This document shows, piece by piece, positions 1 through 10,856 of a stretch of DNA of 64,000 nt. The notes beneath the pieces are model-generated. The model did not search any database and had not been told where the DNA came from. It saw only the letters and a program-made list of their open reading frames with translations. The DNA comes from Earliella scabrosa (taxonomy: Eukaryota > Basidiomycota > Agaricomycetes > Polyporales > Polyporaceae). The position numbers and the translations under genes were made by a program. Each line of letters begins with the position of its first letter. Within the stretch, counting starts at the first letter, position 1. Location of the stretch: the NCBI GenBank assembly GCA_022605405.1, contig JABYQQ010000014.1:806001-870000 (forward strand), written 5' to 3'.

Positions 1-1407
1 GCGCATGCGACACACCCACGATGCGCCCAAACGAGTCCGAGTTCTTCGGGCCATCGGGGTAGAACGTCGGGTAGCTGCGCGCGAGTCAAACGTGAGCTAC
101 ACGATCCATCTCAGCATGCGAGTGAAACCTGTACATACACTTCCTGGATAGCCTCGATGAAGGCGTCCTGGATGTCGCGGTTGATGAGGACGTACTCGGG
201 ACATACGCAAACCTGCCAGTGGTTGTCAACAGTTGTTCCGTCCCGGGGAACGCTTGTGAAGACGAACCTGGCCAGCGTTCAGCATCCGACCCCACAGAAC
301 ACGCCGGGCGGCGAGCTTCAAGTCGCTCTTGGGATCGATGACCACAGGGTTTTTGCCTTAGGGTTAGGGTTGTTCAGCGGAATGCAATTCAGCTGAGTGT
401 TTAGAAGTTACCTCCGAGCTGAAAATGAACATGAGCTGGTGCCAGAAGAGCTCGAAAGGCACATAAAGGCTCACCTCGAGGGTCAGGGGAGTGAGGTGCT
501 TGGCAGCGGCTGCAGCGACAATACGGGCAACACGGGCATTCCCTACAAACGCGATTGAGCGGACTCTGATAGCACGACACCGCGAAGAGCCGTATACAGA
601 CCTGTGTACAGAACTACCAGACGTGGTTCAGTTCGGATTCCACGCAAGGGACGTCGGATACGTACTGTGATCCCATTGTAGCTCGAGCACCCTCGTGGTC
701 TCGGGGACGCCTCCGTTGATGACGTGGTACAGGTCGTTGTCCAGGTACTTCGGAACGAGCTCCGCGAACAGGGCACTCGTGATGGGTGTCTGTTCGGAAG
801 GCTTGAGTACGGCGGCGTTTCCACCAGCGATCGCGCCGACCTAGGTACACTATGAGTAACACAGGACGCGAACAGACTCATACGCGACAAGAGTGCTCAC
901 GAGTGGAGACATGAGCATGATGATGGGGCCATTGAAGGGTGCGATGATGAGGATCGTGCCCTTGGGCTCCGGTCGAATCTTCGGGCTCATCGCGTAGAAG
1001 CTCAAGTTGAATGCGGGCTTGTAGATAGCTGCCCACTTTTCGACATTGTCGTACGCGTCCCGGACGTCCTGATACGTGCTCGCAAAGTCGATGCTGGGGA
1101 AGACAGTGAGCATGCACAGTGCCCGCTCGATGTGAATAGAACACGCACAACTCGGACTCGAGGGAGGGCCGTCCCAGATCCTGCTTCAAGGCGTCGATGA
1201 AGCGCTGCTCGTTGTCTTTGAGCATGTACCCGACTTGCGCGATCTGCTCCCTGCGGTACGCGATGTTTTTGAGTTTCCCATCGAGGAATGCCTGGCGGGC
1301 ACGCGCGTGGATCTGCGAGACTGGTGCTAAGCGAGACGCTTCGAGGACAGCTGTGCATGGCCGACCTTGGGGATCTCGTCCATGGAGGTATACTGAAGCG
1401 TCGACAT
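1..1407 (-). CDS. Aldehyde dehydrogenase (fatty-aldehyde type), 3' end beyond the window
   Basis: NAD(P)-dependent oxidation of an aldehyde to its acid, by family. The gene reads from 1407 towards position 1 and leaves the window before the catalytic cysteine region is complete. Spliced translation gives MSTLQYTSMDEIPK, then IHARARQAFLDGK, LKDNEQRFIDALKQDLGRPS, EPKGTILIIAPFN (the cofactor-binding approach), GAIAGGNAAVLKPSE, NARVARIVAAAAAKHLTP, LELGGKNPVVIDPK, NAGQVCVCPEYVLI and FYPDGPKNSDSFGRIV, all in family order. The ATG at 1407 is chosen because a short intron (gtcggc..cgcag) then joins it in frame to IHARAR. About eight introns are needed, two of them flanking a 7-nt microexon at 412-418. 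The exon near 590-560 splices poorly and appears to add about three residues. A P450 on the same strand lies upstream, and a fragmentary second copy of this gene is at about 13.0-13.4 kb. Confidence 0.85.
412..418 (-). other. Putative 7-nt microexon of the ALDH gene
   Basis: The exon ending in the codons for LTLE is followed by gtgagc..ttttcag, then CTCGGAG, then gtaact..ccctaag, then GCAAAAACCC. Joining the three pieces restores LELGGKNPVVID, the conserved ALDH LELGGK motif, in frame. Without the 7 nt the frame and the motif are lost. Confidence 0.7.
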
Positions 1408-2365
1408 GGCGGGCAAGAGAGTGGGCGTGGAGGTGGTGGTGGGGACGATGTCAGAGCAGCGAGGGGTATGTAGTCGGCGCAGGGGGCCCGGGAGGAGGGG
1501 GCGAGGAGCGGGTGAGGTGGGCTGCGGGGAGAGACGAGGAACGGAGACGGCGCACGCGGCGACCTCTTCGAATTCGGCTCGGAGGGGCGCTGGCCCAGAA
1601 GCTGTCAGAAGAGGGACCGCCCATAAGATTTCCACCCTCCCTCCGCTTCGCCCGCGAGCCTGAGAGAAGTCCCGCAAGGGCTCACTGCCCCCATCGCGCG
1701 CCCGACTGGCCCTTCGGCGGCACGGAAAGGGCTCTTGAGCGAGGCCGATTCCTCCGACCGCTCGGAGGTTGCATCGAGTTCTCTGCTCACGCTCGGAGGC
1801 AGAACCAGCATTGTCACAGTTCAACGTGGCGGCTCTCGGCCTTTGCCGTCACCCGGCGTTCAGAATGGAAACCGGAGGCTGTGAGCGCGAGACTCTGGGC
1901 GCCAGCTGGTGCGTGCAGTTCGACACTCCGACATGTAGACATCCAGCAGCCCGGGGCCCTGCAGGCCGCTGAACGTTGACTTCGATTGATATGTGACAGA
2001 CGAGATGGTGGCAGACGGTGGCGGACAGTGGGCAGCCGCGGTGGACGTGCTTCCCCGGTCGTTCATCTCATCGCGCCGCAGCGCGACACTGCATTGAAAC
2101 GCGCATCATCCAGGCTCCATCAGACATGTCGAAGTTCAATGAGCAGGGAAGTCGCCCTAAGTTACGCAGCAGGTCACGAAGTCATTCCGCCAAGAATCAT
2201 CGCTGCAGACGCTAAACGTTCCGCTTGTACGTGCTGAAATGTGGCCAGTATGCTTGCACAGTTAAAACATAGTAAGATGACCATTTGACCAACTCGAAGG
2301 AGCGTATACAGCGTAGTAGACCGACGACATATCCAAAACCGGCTCTATATACCAGACATACGATC
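1408..2365. other. Intergenic, ALDH upstream region
   Basis: Open frames on both strands here are GC-rich shadows with no recognisable domain. The stretch separates the 5' end of the ALDH gene from the 3' end of the P450 and presumably contains the ALDH promoter. I see no RNA gene or repeat. Confidence 0.5.
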
Positions 2366-4526
2366 CTACTCAAACGCAGCGACCAGCTCCTCGATGCGTT
2401 TCTTGCACTCGTCAGTCCTCGGCCTAATCGTGCACCTGAACGGAAGCGGAAAGCTTCATTTATTTTATTAGCCTGTGACGCATTCCCCTGCTTGAAAAGC
2501 CACTCACATGATACTCCCGTCCGTCTGCTCGCACTCCGGGATGATGGGGTTTCCGGCATCGTCGTACGCGGGCGAGATGTGGAACAGGGAGAGGATGCTT
2601 GCAATCGCCAGGAAGCTCAGCTTTTCAGCGAGCAGACGTCCCGGACAGACCCTGCAGGTTGTATTATTAGCGGTATGGCACAAGGACGCTGAATCGACAA
2701 CGCACCTTCTGCCGAAGCCGAACGCGACGTTCATTGGATGTTTGTCGAACTCCAACTTGCTGACCTTCGCCCATCGCTCGGGCTTGAACAGGAACGGCTC
2801 CGGATATACATCTTCGTCATGCAGCATTGCCCTGGATTGAGCTCATCAGTACATCTGACATTAGACAGAAATCAGGGGGGGGCACTCGCCAGATGTTCTC
2901 AATCATCTTTGTGCCCTTCTGTATGAAGAGTCCGTTGTAGATATCGTCCTCGCTGGGCTCTCGCGTGACTGTAGCGATGAAAGTAAGCATAGTACCGCGT
3001 GTTAGAAGCGATAAAATGAGACACGGACTTGCTGGGATGGGAGGAAGCACGCGCAGCACCTCCGCGAATATCGCATCGACGTATCTCAGTCGATCTCTCT
3101 CCTGCTCAGCGCGGAACGGGTCAAAGCCAACCAGACCATCGACCTCCGCCTGACCCTTGGCCTGAACGTCCGGATGGCGGACCATCATGAGCATGAACGC
3201 TGCGATCGTCGAAGCGCTCTGGAGCAGATTGAGTCATTCGGGGAAGCACCTTGTTATGGACAGGAGCTTACGGTGTCTGCCCCGCCTGCACAGCTGTGTC
3301 AGCGAGGTAATTAGCAACGCTTGTAGTAGCGAAGCTCACCCGTGTACGTCTGAGCGGCACTGTACATGATGACTTCTCGCGACACTTTCTCGCTGTCTTC
3401 CAGTAGCATCTTCGAGGTCATGGACGGCCGTGCGGTCCCGTGCGCCTACTGGAAGTCAGATGCGCTCTCCGGGGCCCTTCCATGAACACGCTCACGATCT
3501 CCTCCTCGACGTACTCGTGCGCCTTGGTGGCGATCGCGTCGTATTGCTCGCGCCAGCGCCTCGCAGTCCTCTTGAAGTCCATGAAGGGGAGCCACTCCGG
3601 CAGGACGGACACTGCGGGATACCAGCTCAGAATTTAGACTCCTCCCTCGCCCGTACTGTCGCGGTGCAACACTCACAGAACGGGAGCCAGTCCACCAGGT
3701 GCCCGCCGGGGTTGCTCGCGCTGGCAAAGTTCGCGACCAGGACGTTCGCCTCCCGAATGATAGGGTCATCGTTGTCCACCGCCTCGTACCCATGCGACAT
3801 CTCCAGCATAATCGCGGCCGTGAACCTGACGCATCATGCTCATCAGCATTCGATGCGCGGCCGGGTCGGTATAGATGTGGACTCACAGCCGGGTGTGGGC
3901 GAGGTAGGATTCCGGAGATTGGAGCAGGCTCCGCAGGTACCGCGCGAGATGCTTGTTGATCGTGACGGTGTGTTTCTCGAGCTCGCGCGGCTGGAAGACC
4001 GAGTGGATGACCTTGCGACCCTGTCGGCACAGGTTGGGGTCGTGTTCGAGTGCGACCCCGCGGTCGAATCCCGACCTGGGGACCGATGAGCAGCGGAACC
4101 TCGCGTCGGGGATGCATGCTCCCGAATACGCACATCTCGATCATTTTGGGGAGAGGCCGATTCGCGTATTTGGCTGACCGCAGCTCAAAGAGCTCGTGCG
4201 CGGTATCGGCGCTGTTGACCACGAGGAGTTTGGTGCCGAAGATGCGAAGTGAGTAGAGTGGGCCTGCGGGCAGTCTCAATCAGTTGGGTAGGGGGGTGGG
4301 CAGGGCGATGCCCCGTTGTAGAGAGCTCTAGACACACACCATACGGCCGACCTATGTTCGCAAGTGTCTTCCACACTCGTATGGTGGAGATGCGGTTCCC
4401 GACGATGGGCAGGCCAGGAGGGCCGGGGGGCTCGTTCCCCACCACGGAGTCAGCACGAGACGCTCTGCGTAACAGAAGAGCCGCGAAAGCGAGACCGAGC
4501 GCGAAGAGTGCGTAAAGAATTGCCAT
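2366..4526 (-). CDS. Cytochrome P450 monooxygenase, copy 1
   Basis: Haem-thiolate monooxygenase, anchored by an N-terminal membrane helix (MAILYALFALGLAFAALLL) followed by a PPGPPGLPIVGNR proline hinge. Order along the protein: substrate-recognition region GPLYSLRIFGTKLLVV, MIEM|SGFDRGVALEHD across a short intron (gtgcgt..ccccag), I-helix region, LMMVRHPDVQAKGQAEVDGL, the K-helix ExxR motif in AEVLRVLPPIPA, PERW, and the haem loop FGFGRR|VCPGRLLAEK, whose cysteine exon is split from FGFGRR by an intron. The last exon ends ..CKKRIEELVAAFE then stop at 2366. About nine short introns are required. The start is the ATG at 4526, just before the membrane helix. All hallmark residues are present, so the gene looks functional. 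I cannot assign a CYP family with confidence. The closest relative in the window is the P450 at 10857. Confidence 0.88.
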
Positions 4527-6190
4527 GCTTGTCGACACGCGTGCAAGTCCGTCCGTGGGAGCGATTATATGCTTGCTCGGTTGCTGCAGCGCTGTTTGTG
4601 GATCGCCTGCCGCTGGGACTCTGACCGGCGCCGCTCCTCAAGGCCTCACAATGCGAGACGCGGCTGTCTAGATACATGACCACCCTTCGACACGGAAGTC
4701 TTCATAACGCGCAGTGCTATTCCAAGCCAGCCTATGGGCGAATCACCCCGGTTCACATGAACAGACTCAAAACTCACCGATCTGAATCCTGCGGAATATT
4801 TTTCAGGCACTGCTGCCGATGCCCCGGTGTGTCTATGACCGTGATGTTCTCCTCGTGCGCTGCCAGAATCCTCGAGGAGGCGGCCGGCCGAGAGATACCG
4901 AACGGACGCCCTTTGCGAAGTCTGAGTTCATGCCGCCGAGGCGGTGATAGGAACTAACCAGGAGAACAGGCGCCTATCTCAGTGCAGGACGACCGTGTGA
5001 GTTACTTCTTTCAACTTGGGATAAGGTTCATTCCCGCATTCGGCCACTATCCCGCTATCCTTCTATGACCGGTCGAGCCGACTTCCATCCGATATCATGC
5101 GCCCGAGGGAGACAACCTGCGCATGTTTTCCCATCGACACCCACAGACGACGGACGTCGACCCGGATGCTGGCAGTGCTGTACCAATTTCACAACTTCGG
5201 TCACGCAGCGTGGCATGCGGACTCCTTTTCTCGTCCAGAGTGGGCGTGATGCGACCTCCGCTGGCAGAAGGTACGGTTGCTGAGGATGTGACATCGGACC
5301 TGGTTCCGCCTCGGGGTCTCCTTGATCACGATTGCCCGAAACGCGGTAAGTCCTGCTTTCTGTTCTACCGTGTCTCCGCGAGTGATTAGAGCGGTAGAAC
5401 CTAGAATCCATGTTTTCGAGGAGGGCAAGAATGCTACCGAATACCGGCGCCGCACCGGTCGGCCATGAGGGTACAACAGAGCTTCGACCGGTGAGCGCGA
5501 TCTATTCCCAGTGGACTTGCACAAGGACAGCTCGCTGAAATCACCCCTTCTGTCGTATGCTCTGAACAGCAAGCATGCTTCCTGAATTATCTACGCCGCC
5601 GAGACGCACCTCTGGACCCACTCTTGTCGTCTCTGTCATTCTGGCCTTCCCTGCGCATCAGCTCTTGACATGGCGCTGTTTGATTGTGGCGGGGTCCTGT
5701 AGCGCAACACTCGGTTTCCATCACCGGCGAGGCCTTGTGAGAAGACAGATCGCACTGTGAGGCACCGCCGAAAGGACAAACATTACCAGAGGATCGGGTC
5801 TGGCAGAGGGTGCTCCCTACTCGCCCGATTGAAGAGAACACAGATTCGTTGTAGTCATAAGTATCCGATCTTACGTATACCCCTCCAAAATTACCCACCC
5901 AACATCTCTCTCTCACAATCACAGCTTGCTGTCGGGCGGCCTGATTTGTTGTTCACCAACGTCGAAGAGTTCCGCAACATCGAGGGCAGTCGCGTTTGTT
6001 GGGTGAGTAACCATTTACTACGTTTGCTTCTCTGCGACGGTACCTGAGGTCTGCGCGGATATCCTTCTCATGTTTTATGGGGGTCATAGGTGGATAGCGG
6101 GGATAGGCGGTGTCCAGGCGCCAATCGAGGCACATATAGCGTTCCGCTGACTCGCTTGGTCCAACTAGCTATTCCTCAACTTCGTCCAAC
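4527..6190. other. Intergenic between divergent P450 and DUF6534 genes
   Basis: About 1.7 kb between two divergent genes, expected to hold both promoters. Short open frames at 5055-5570 and 5587-5922 give low-complexity or unconvincing peptides. No element with clear ends was seen. Confidence 0.5.
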
Positions 6191-8252
6191 ATGACAGCCA
6201 ACGCTCCGCCCGGTCTCCCTGCTGCTGTGAATGAGATGCTGCAGAGCGTGGTGGTTGGCTCGGCGTTCGCCACTACGTAAGTGTCTGGCTCTCGCTATCC
6301 GTTTCCCCTACCCTGACACCCCACCAAGTCTGTATGGCATCACCATTCTGCAGACGTACATCTATTACAGGAGGTATCCCAACGACAGTATTGCTCTTAA
6401 AACGCTGGTACGAGACAGTCCGTCGGTGGCATCTGAAAACAATTCTAATCGTGGTCGTGCGCTCCAGGTCGGAGTCTTGTTGTGAGTCCCCTACGGTCTT
6501 ACAGGGAGACTAGCGGTACAAACGCAGTTTCAGCCTTCTAGATTCGGCTGCCTCCGCTGTCGTTGCGTACGGCGTCTATGACTTTGTGATCCTCATTGTG
6601 ACCGGAGCCCTTGCTATACCCTCGTAAGCTGCTTTAAGTGTTCTCTATAGATGCGATACTGACCGCTAGCTGTTACATGCAGGAGTCTTGTGGTGAGCAC
6701 ATGTTGATGGGGCTTCCATTTCCGCAGGTAGCGCTCACAAATGTCCGTCCCTCGATAACAGGCTGAGCACGCGATCACGGTTGAGTTCACCATGCTATCC
6801 TATCGAGATCTCAGGTTGACTGATCGCGCATCATAGATCGTTGTCATTACCATCACTCAGCTGTACGTGCAGCACTCGTGTGCAGAGTTACCCGCATGCT
6901 GAACATCTCATAGCTTCTTCGCGCAGCGGATCTGGTACAGTGAGTGTCGTCCGCATCCGTCTAGGCCCGGACTCACGGGACTCACGACAATCCAGTCAGC
7001 AACAAGAACTGGCTACTAGTCGGCTCTATTGTGAGGACCAGAACATTTGAGCCTCAATGCTTGCGACTAACGGCTCTGTCCCACAGGTGATTCTCTCCAT
7101 CGGAGGATTCGGTGCGTGTCGCTCTCTTCCGTGACCTTCATCCCGTGGCTCACCCATCTTGATAGTTACGGGACAATGTGGGTAGTCGATCTCGTAGTAT
7201 GGTATCTACCCTAACTCGCTGCTCGATCTAGACCTCACAGCGCACATGTAGGTGGTCTCTGAAGCATCGTCAGAGATCGCGATTTGATTATTCACACATG
7301 GTCTCCTAGGATCATGGACACCAGCCCTTACTCCTTCGGCACAGTCAACGTTCGCACTGTCACGGCGTTCACCGACGGCTTGAGTGCAGTGTGCGACATC
7401 CTGATTGCGGTAGGGCTGTGCTACTACCTCCGTTCAGGGAGATCCGGATTCGTGAGGTAGCTTGACGAGCTCTTGCGCCTTAGTTTGCGTTTGGATACTG
7501 AGGAATATTTTTCAGAACGAACAGTGTGTTGGATAAACTCATGGTGTATGCCATTCAGCGGGGTGCCCTCACCACGTGAGTGAACCGCGCTCTGTCTCTC
7601 GACGGGGTTCGTAGATACTGACAGCATTCTCTCAGGGTGTGCCAGATTGGAAAGTTGATCTCGGTATGTCCAGGGATAAAATGCCTTCTGTGATTCTCCT
7701 CTCTTACGGCTTCTTTAGTTCGTCGCGTTCCCGGGCCACTTTGCATTTACTCCGTTTGCGGACTTGCTGGGCAAATGTGAGTGCGCCGTTAATCGTAGAG
7801 GATCACTCCCCCTCATTAAACCTTCCGACTCCGACTCCCTTGACAGTCTATTGCAACACGCTCCTTGCTAGGTAGGCAGATCGTCACGCTCACCATGTGC
7901 GTGTCCACGGATACTCACGGCTTATCTCGTAGTCTCAACGTGCGACACTCCTTGAGGAACACGCAACAGGAGCCCCTCGAACCTGGCTCGCACATCTTGG
8001 GTCCGATGCCGGACATGGGACATAGCATGGATCGGGTGGGTGTTCCCTCCTTCTCACCTGTACGCCTCAGAACACTGACAAATGATTGGATCTGAAGAGC
8101 GCGACAGACACTCTTCAGATCAATATCACGACTGTCAAAACGCAGGTGAGGCGTCCTCGGATCGTGGGAGCGCGACGATGTTTGACACCTACTCGTCGCT
8201 ACAGATGACATCCGAGACCTTGAACGATAGCTATTCTGAGTGCAAGGTGTAG
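6191..8252 (+). CDS. DUF6534-type membrane protein, copy A
   Basis: Member of the multi-helix membrane-protein family expanded in mushroom-forming fungi (DUF6534); molecular role unknown. Exons in order read MTANAPPGLPAAVNEML.., LYGITILQTYIYYRRYPNDS, a 14-nt exon giving VGVLL, LLDSAASAVVAYGVYDFVIL, FFAQRIWY, SPYSFGTVNVRTVTAFTDGL, CDILIAVGLCYYLRSGRSGF, NSVLDKLMVYAIQRGALTT, CQIGKLIS, VAFPGHFAFTPFADLLGK, YCNTLLA, LNVRHSLRN, and a tail ending TLNDSYSECKV. The CYYLRxGxSGF and YAIQRG blocks are shared with the other copies. More than a dozen short exons are needed. Start and stop match those of copy C in position and context, and I see no frame break, so copy A is probably functional. It lies divergently from P450 copy 1. 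Confidence 0.75.
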
Positions 8253-9657
8253 GGGAACGCTCGGGGAATCACATGGGCCACTGTCCAATGACAAGGTATG
8301 ATGACGTTCGGTGCGGCAATGTTATGGCAGAATGCAGTTGTACTAGCCGCGTGTCTTTATAGCTACCGTACTTTGCGGCGGGTGTATATTTCAAGTTGCG
8401 ATATGATCCCGGCTCGGTGTACAGCCGGATGGGTAACCGTCTATGTCACGGTGAGCAGCGCCGTGGCGTTGTCAGAATAGCAGCTGTCGTTCCAGCAGAC
8501 GCGTGTGTAGACAGTGGCGGATCCGCGGTCGGGTCATCGTCAGGCCTCAACCATATGGTGCACGCAGCGCGGCCCCAGCATTCTCCACCCTGCTCTCACA
8601 CGGAGATCACTCCGGGGAGAGATGCCACATACAGCTCCAGGGGGTCATTTGGCAAAATCGAATACGACATCCGCCAGTGATATCTACTCGCCTGGCAGCC
8701 CGGTGAAATTGAGGTTCGCCATGAGCTTGCACACGCGAGTTGATCACTCTGTCGCGGAGCTCAAGGCCCTCCATCCTCTCTCTCGAACGTCACGATGAGA
8801 GAACCATACGGAGAGCTTGCATTGAGAATTGAGAAGCTTGACCTTGCTCTGGCAGGCAGCAGAAGACGCTCGCACAGCCGAGTACTGCCATGCATCCAGA
8901 CTGTCAGCAGTACAGTGCAGGGATGAACGTGTCGGTCAGGCCACCTCCGTTCCTACGCCCCGCCACCTTCACCTGTCACGCGGAGAAGGTCAGTTTTTCT
9001 GTCTCCATCTTGATGGAAGAGCTTACAGACGCATCATGATCTCTATTTGCGCCTCTGAACCCGTTTCAAATTTCTTCGACTGGCGTGCAATGGACGGAGA
9101 GGTACGGAGCATGAAATACAGCAGTCTGTTCCCCAGCAGCCGCCCGGCCCGCGCCCGGACCACGTGCACGAAGATAGACATTCTTCGGACCATCCGCCGC
9201 GCCCCCGGATGTGTGGACAGTGCACACATAGGATGTTGTGAGTATCACAAAGCATAAGCACCTCAGCTACAGTATGGAGCTGTATCTCGCACGACTCAGG
9301 TGCCGAATATGTCTGTTACGCAGTCTATCACATCTCGAGGGGTACGTTATACCACTCGTCATTTACTATCTTAATACAGGCACGCAGTAAGACGACATAC
9401 AGGCACAGAATAAAGACCTTTATCATAACGCTCCACAGAAGGTGGAACTGCCACCAGCTTTGTGGTCATGTTCATGTTCGTCAGCGAAGATCTCCACAAG
9501 ATGTGACAATGATATCTCGTATCAGTCCACTTCCGGCGGTCGCAACTCGTGGCTGTTCAGCCTATCTGATGCTCTGTTAACGGACCGATCAGGTTGGGCG
9601 TGCAAGGGAGTTCATCAGACAGGTATGTCAATTCAAAGACCACAACGACGCCTCACT
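8253..9657. other. Intergenic, no recognised gene
   Basis: Open frames at 8396-8798 and 8829-9257 (plus) and 9023-9261 (minus) overlap one another in different frames and contain no motif I recognise. No DUF6534 block is visible, so this does not look like a further decayed copy. Confidence 0.4.
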
Positions 9658-10339
9658 ATGTCGGACTCCAGTCTAGATACTAGCGCCGAAAAGCTACTTG
9701 CAACCGTGTTTGTGATCGGCGGGAAGTTAGCTATAATGTAAGCTGGTCTCTTTCAGCTTCACTACACTCATGCTGACCTATGTTCATTCTCATTACAATT
9801 CTTCAGACATACATCTAACTAGAGGACGTACCCAACTTCCGAGAGTCTGGCTTTAAGAACCTTGGTCGGGATGCTGTTCCAAGTTCGACTTGCATTTGAC
9901 AGCGACTAATAGGCTGATGTCTGACCAGTACAACTCGAATGACGGTGTCAATGGTACAGAGTATTCTCGCAATTGGAGGGTTTGGTATGTCGTTGCCCTA
10001 CTTCAAATATGCATGCTGCCATAACTGAGTTATCATCCCAATAGGTTGCGGAGAAGGTATGTCTTTCAGATTCTGTCTTGCAACACGCTCCCAGAGGTCC
10101 GTCATTTTTGCTAGCTGTTGCTACACACGTGTGAGTGTTCATCACATCATAACAAATCTGTTTTATATACTCAAACTCGCCCGTGAAAAATCATGAACCC
10201 CGACCCTCTGTATCTTGGAACGGTCTCTACACGGATCATCATCGGTGTTGCAGACGGGATCAGTGCAATATGCAATGTGCTGACTTCAGGTTCTCTCTGT
10301 TACTATTTACGAATGGGGAAATCGGCATTTGTAAAGTGA
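9658..10339 (+). pseudogene. DUF6534 copy B, decayed and 3'-truncated
   Basis: Begins MSDSSLDTSAEKLLATVFVI like the other copies, with a first intron (gtaagc..) still present. The second exon (about 9808-9884) has a stop in the conserved QTYIYYRRYP block (QTYI then taa). The later exon reads NPDPLYLGTVSTRIIIGVAD, then CNVLTSGSLCYYLRMGKSAFVK, clearly this family, but no YAIQRG, CQIGKL or NTLLA exons follow before the next gene. At about 9869-9882 the second exon runs straight into the 14-nt VGMLL-coding piece with no intron, unlike copies A and C. The combination of nonsense codon and missing 3' half makes this a pseudogene. Confidence 0.7.
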
Positions 10340-10856
10340 GTAGAGCCACTTTATACGTACAATCTTATACGTGTTACATCGCTGTCCTTACAATGTCACC
10401 GACTACTAAGATATGAGAGTTAAGACAGCTCCCAACGAGCGTAGACACTTTGTCGAGAGTGGTGCGTGAGGACATCAAGACAACGAAGGAGAAAGATGAT
10501 GCAGGGCAACCGCCATAGCAGCGCACCGTGAAGCTCAAGTAGGTCTCACTCGCCCTCCGCCCAGAACTTATACACCATGAATGCGCCGATTTGTACTATA
10601 TCTGACATTGACAGGCCAACTAAATCTGACAGACAAGCGCTCTTGCTCCATGGGAACTCTCGGTGCCCTCAGCTTGGAGCGGAAGCTATGAACAGGGCCT
10701 GCGCCTTATCAGCTAAATCAGGCAGCATAATGCCCCGGTAAGTCCCAATCACCCTTCCATACCTTATTGATCCATAGAAACTCACACAGGCACGAGCCAA
10801 CTTCTTCGTCAAGGTTTCTACAACACTCACCCGTTTTCCCTCATCAGCTTCACACC
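10340..10856. other. Intergenic, P450 copy 2 upstream region
   Basis: About 500 bp between the truncated DUF6534 copy and the P450 start. No coding block is recognised; it probably holds the P450 promoter. Confidence 0.4.

Noticed and set aside
1197..1979. 260-aa plus-strand frame over the ALDH 5' end
   Set aside because: W/R/G-rich, overlaps the real ALDH exon and its promoter in antisense; no domain.
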